Positions 61,516 to 64,000 of a stretch of DNA of 64,000 nucleotides are shown here, one piece after another. The notes below the pieces were generated by a model, which was not told the DNA's origin, did no database searches, and worked only from the letters and a program-made list of their open reading frames with translations. This stretch comes from Buddleja alternifolia. Taxonomy: Eukaryota > Streptophyta > Magnoliopsida > Lamiales > Scrophulariaceae. Positions within the stretch are counted from its first letter, which is position 1, and each line of letters begins with the position of its first letter. The position numbers and the translations under genes are program-made. The stretch lies in NCBI GenBank assembly GCA_019426215.1, contig CM033408.1, forward strand, positions 7,939,077 through 8,003,076, in the 5' to 3' direction.

Positions 61516-63581
61516 CAGGGACGGAGCCAGGAGGGGGGCTGGAGGGTGCGTTCCCCCCCCCTCCCTTTGTTTCGAAAATAAAAACAAATTCGATTAGGGT
61601 GGATCCAACTGTGTGTTCCAAGCCCCGCGATAATTCTTATCTTAGAATTATCTTTCAACCCCCGCGCTCGAGTTCGATACGCTAGACGGTGGTTCAGAAT
61701 TTAACACTTCGATGTGTTGTTTAAATTAGTTGTTCGGACCGCAATTGATGAAAATATGTATCTTCTTCGAATGACACAATAATACTATAAAAGAACAATT
61801 CAAGTACAGGTAAGAATTATTTCTCTGATACTTAAATCTGACACAAAATAATTCTATACCTACGTGAGAATCTTCTTTTCTTAAAACGATGAAAATGAAT
61901 AGAAAACTCAGGTCAAGATACAAATTACTGTCAAATAATGAAATCTGAAAGCATGTAATCTATACCTCCATAAAAGTTTTGGATTCGTAAAAATTACAGG
62001 CAATCGAATGCCGATACAAGCCTTGAAAAGGCAAATTCCTTCGAGTCTAATACTAAATTACATTACAACTACTCCTAAATTATGCTAAGAGCTACTCCTA
62101 CATTACGCTATGAACTACTCCTACATTACGCTATGAACTACTCCTAAGAAAACGAAAATGCAGAAGTGTGGTGATCTTGCGATGATCTTTTTTATGTCTG
62201 GCGCGGCTGGTATATATATGGGTCTTCAGAACCGTTCTCAACCCACGTTCCTTATCTTCGGGAACCGTATAATTTAGAATTATCTCTCAACCCCCGCGTT
62301 CGAGTTCGATACGCTAGACGGTGGTTCAGACTTTAACACTTCGACGTGTTGTTTAAATTAGTTGTTAGGACCGCAATTGACTGAAATATTTATCGTCTTC
62401 GAATGACACAATAATACAGCGAAAGATAAGATTCAAGTCCAGATAAAAACTATCTCTCTGATACTTAAATCTGACACAAGATAGTCTTATACCTACGTGA
62501 GAATCTCTCGATCGAATGTATTATTATTTTTTTAACCCCTGCGCTCGAGTCGCATTAATTGAAGTGTTAGTTGTTCATTTCGAATATGAAAAACACTGAA
62601 TCGAAAGACTCAAGTCAAGATACAAATTACCTATCCGATACTTAAATCTGAATAAAAGATAATTCATATCTCCATGAAAGTTTTCAATTATGAAACATTA
62701 CAAGCAATCGAATGCGCTAATGCAAAGACAAGCCTGGAAGGCAAAATCTCATCGAGTCGAATAGTAAATTACACTATGGCTAATCCTAAATTACGCTACG
62801 ATCTACTCCTACATTACGCTAGACACTACTCCTAAGAAAACGAAAATGCAGAAGAAGTCTGATGATCTTGCGATGATCTTTTTTATGTCTGGCGCGGCTG
62901 GTATATATATGGGTCTTCAGAACCGTTCTCAACCCACGTTCCTTATCTTCGGGAACCGTCTGCAACCGCTTCTTCAACTGCTCTTTCAAATATCTTCAAC
63001 TTGGCGCGTCTTCCTTGAATGCAGATTATCGGCTTTTGGATTCATTTTATGTTTTAGATTCGATTCTTGGGCTTTTTGTCAATTCAGCCCCTGTCTTCGC
63101 TATTTTCTGAATTTAATGGGTCTTGTCTGGTCTATTTGTAAACCCATTTCCCTCTTTTTCAAGTTTCCCCAGTTTGGGCTATTTGGGCTCTTTAATTCGA
63201 AAGCCCAAATTATTTCATGGTGTAAACACCCTTCAATTTTGAAAAATCAATTTTTTACCTTACAAAATTTTTTATATATGAATTTCGCCCCCCCTCAAAA
63301 TAAAAAAATATCACGCTTTTTTCCTTTTCTTTGAGTTCGTCCCCCCCAAACCCAAAATCCTGGCTATAACGAAAGAGATATAAGAGTATAAAGTATGTCA
63401 AAAGTTGTAATTGAACCTAATTCCTTATTATATTTCCTCCTATAAATATAGCGTACCGTACCGCGGGGGCCAAGCCCCCCGCACCCCCCTTAAATCCTTC
63501 GTCTATTTGGCAAAAAAAAAATGTATAACTATATCACCACAATCTCGCCCCCCCTAGGTAAAAATCCTGGCTCCGTCCCTG
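61516..63581. mobile_element. hAT-type element with an internal tandem duplication, 2066 bp
   Basis: The terminal inverted repeats CAGGGACGGAGCCAGGA (left) and TCCTGGCTCCGTCCCTG (right) match perfectly over 17 bp. The element is flanked by an identical 8-bp duplication, CCTATGGG (61508-61515 and 63582-63589). No hAT transposase is found. Most of the interior is two tandem copies of a ~650-690-bp unit. Confidence 0.88.
61630..62960. repeat. Two ~650-690-bp tandem copies inside the hAT element
   Basis: Unit 1 (about 61630-62267) and unit 2 (about 62268-62959) share, in order, 'caacccccgcg-tcgagttcg', 'ttaacacttcga-gtgttg', 'gatacttaaatctga', 'ctactcctacattacgct' repeats and a GC-richer end ('tctggcgcggctggtata', 'cttcgggaaccgt'). 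They differ by substitutions and indels. Confidence 0.8.
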
Positions 63582-64000
63582 CCTATGGGCATAGCTTGAT
63601 CTGATCATGGAAAAAGTAATTGTTTTCGTGAAAACATGTTTTCAACCAGCTGATACTTGGTTTATATAAATAAATAAAACTTCAAAAAATTATAGTTTTT
63701 TAGGATATCAAAAAATAAAAAACTCAAAAAGCAATCTAATCAAGCATACTTTTGAAACCAATTTGTTGAACTAAAACCTAGGAAGAATCACCGGTTTCAA
63801 ATTTTAAAATCACTAAATAAGAATCAGGAAAATAAACAAAGCCACTTTATTCAATTTTGAAAACCAACCTTTTTTTTCTAAGAAAAATCGGTCTTATATA
63901 TCATTCAATCGAAAGTTTACAACGCCTGAAACAATGCAATTCATATCGATTCAAACGATGCAGTAAGAACATCTGAAATACCAACTATCAAGTTCTTGAA

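Overview
The window is nuclear DNA from a flowering plant, most likely a eudicot. It is AT-rich, has short GT-AG introns, and carries plant-specific gene families (TRAF1a/b-type MATH protein, AG-peptide, plant mobile domain) and plant-type transposons. It is gene-poor. I find three host genes that look functional: a 12-exon MATH/TRAF1-like gene (+ strand, 11.0-20.1 kb), a 65-residue AGP23-like arabinogalactan peptide (- strand, 36.7-37.1 kb), and a makorin-type CCCH/RING E3 ligase (- strand, 45.6-49.6 kb). The makorin gene appears to have two alternative sets of last exons. All gene models come from reading splice signals and frame by eye; no transcript or database evidence was available.

Most of the rest is mobile DNA, and many elements can be bounded exactly by terminal repeats and target-site duplications (TSDs). 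In order: a solo LTR (81-563, TSD TTAAC); a non-autonomous hAT (4174-4531, 8-bp TSD); a 5.8-kb Mutator-like element (MULE, 4559-10345, 9-bp TSD); a Harbinger/Tourist MITE (10400-10903, TSD TAA); a GT-rich minisatellite (21.75-22.5 kb) beside a decayed plastid 16S-trnI fragment; a scrambled Copia element (25419-27869) with a nested solo LTR and a tRNA-type SINE; a solo LTR (28177-29706); a probable Helitron (29714-34557) interrupted by a 2.1-kb LTR (30889-33029); a MULE with very long terminal inverted repeats (37749-38837); a Ty3 element with gag-protease but no polymerase (51430-58377); a CACTA element built of hairpins (58563-60278); and a hAT with an internal tandem duplication (61516-63581).

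The most interesting locus is the 5.8-kb MULE. It carries an apparently intact four-exon plant-mobile-domain (PMD) gene facing a MULE transposase gene that lost its C-terminal part exactly where the two genes meet. Its ends carry nine copies of a ~27-bp palindrome. The second is the makorin gene: two different downstream exons each begin with the histidine codon that completes the last CCCH zinc finger, giving two very different C-termini. A decayed copy of one of these exons lies 7 kb downstream.

Stretches not listed (about 0.6-4.1, 24.2-25.4, 35.7-36.7, 38.9-39.6, 49.6-51.4 and 63.6-64.0 kb) are AT-rich with no gene I can support.
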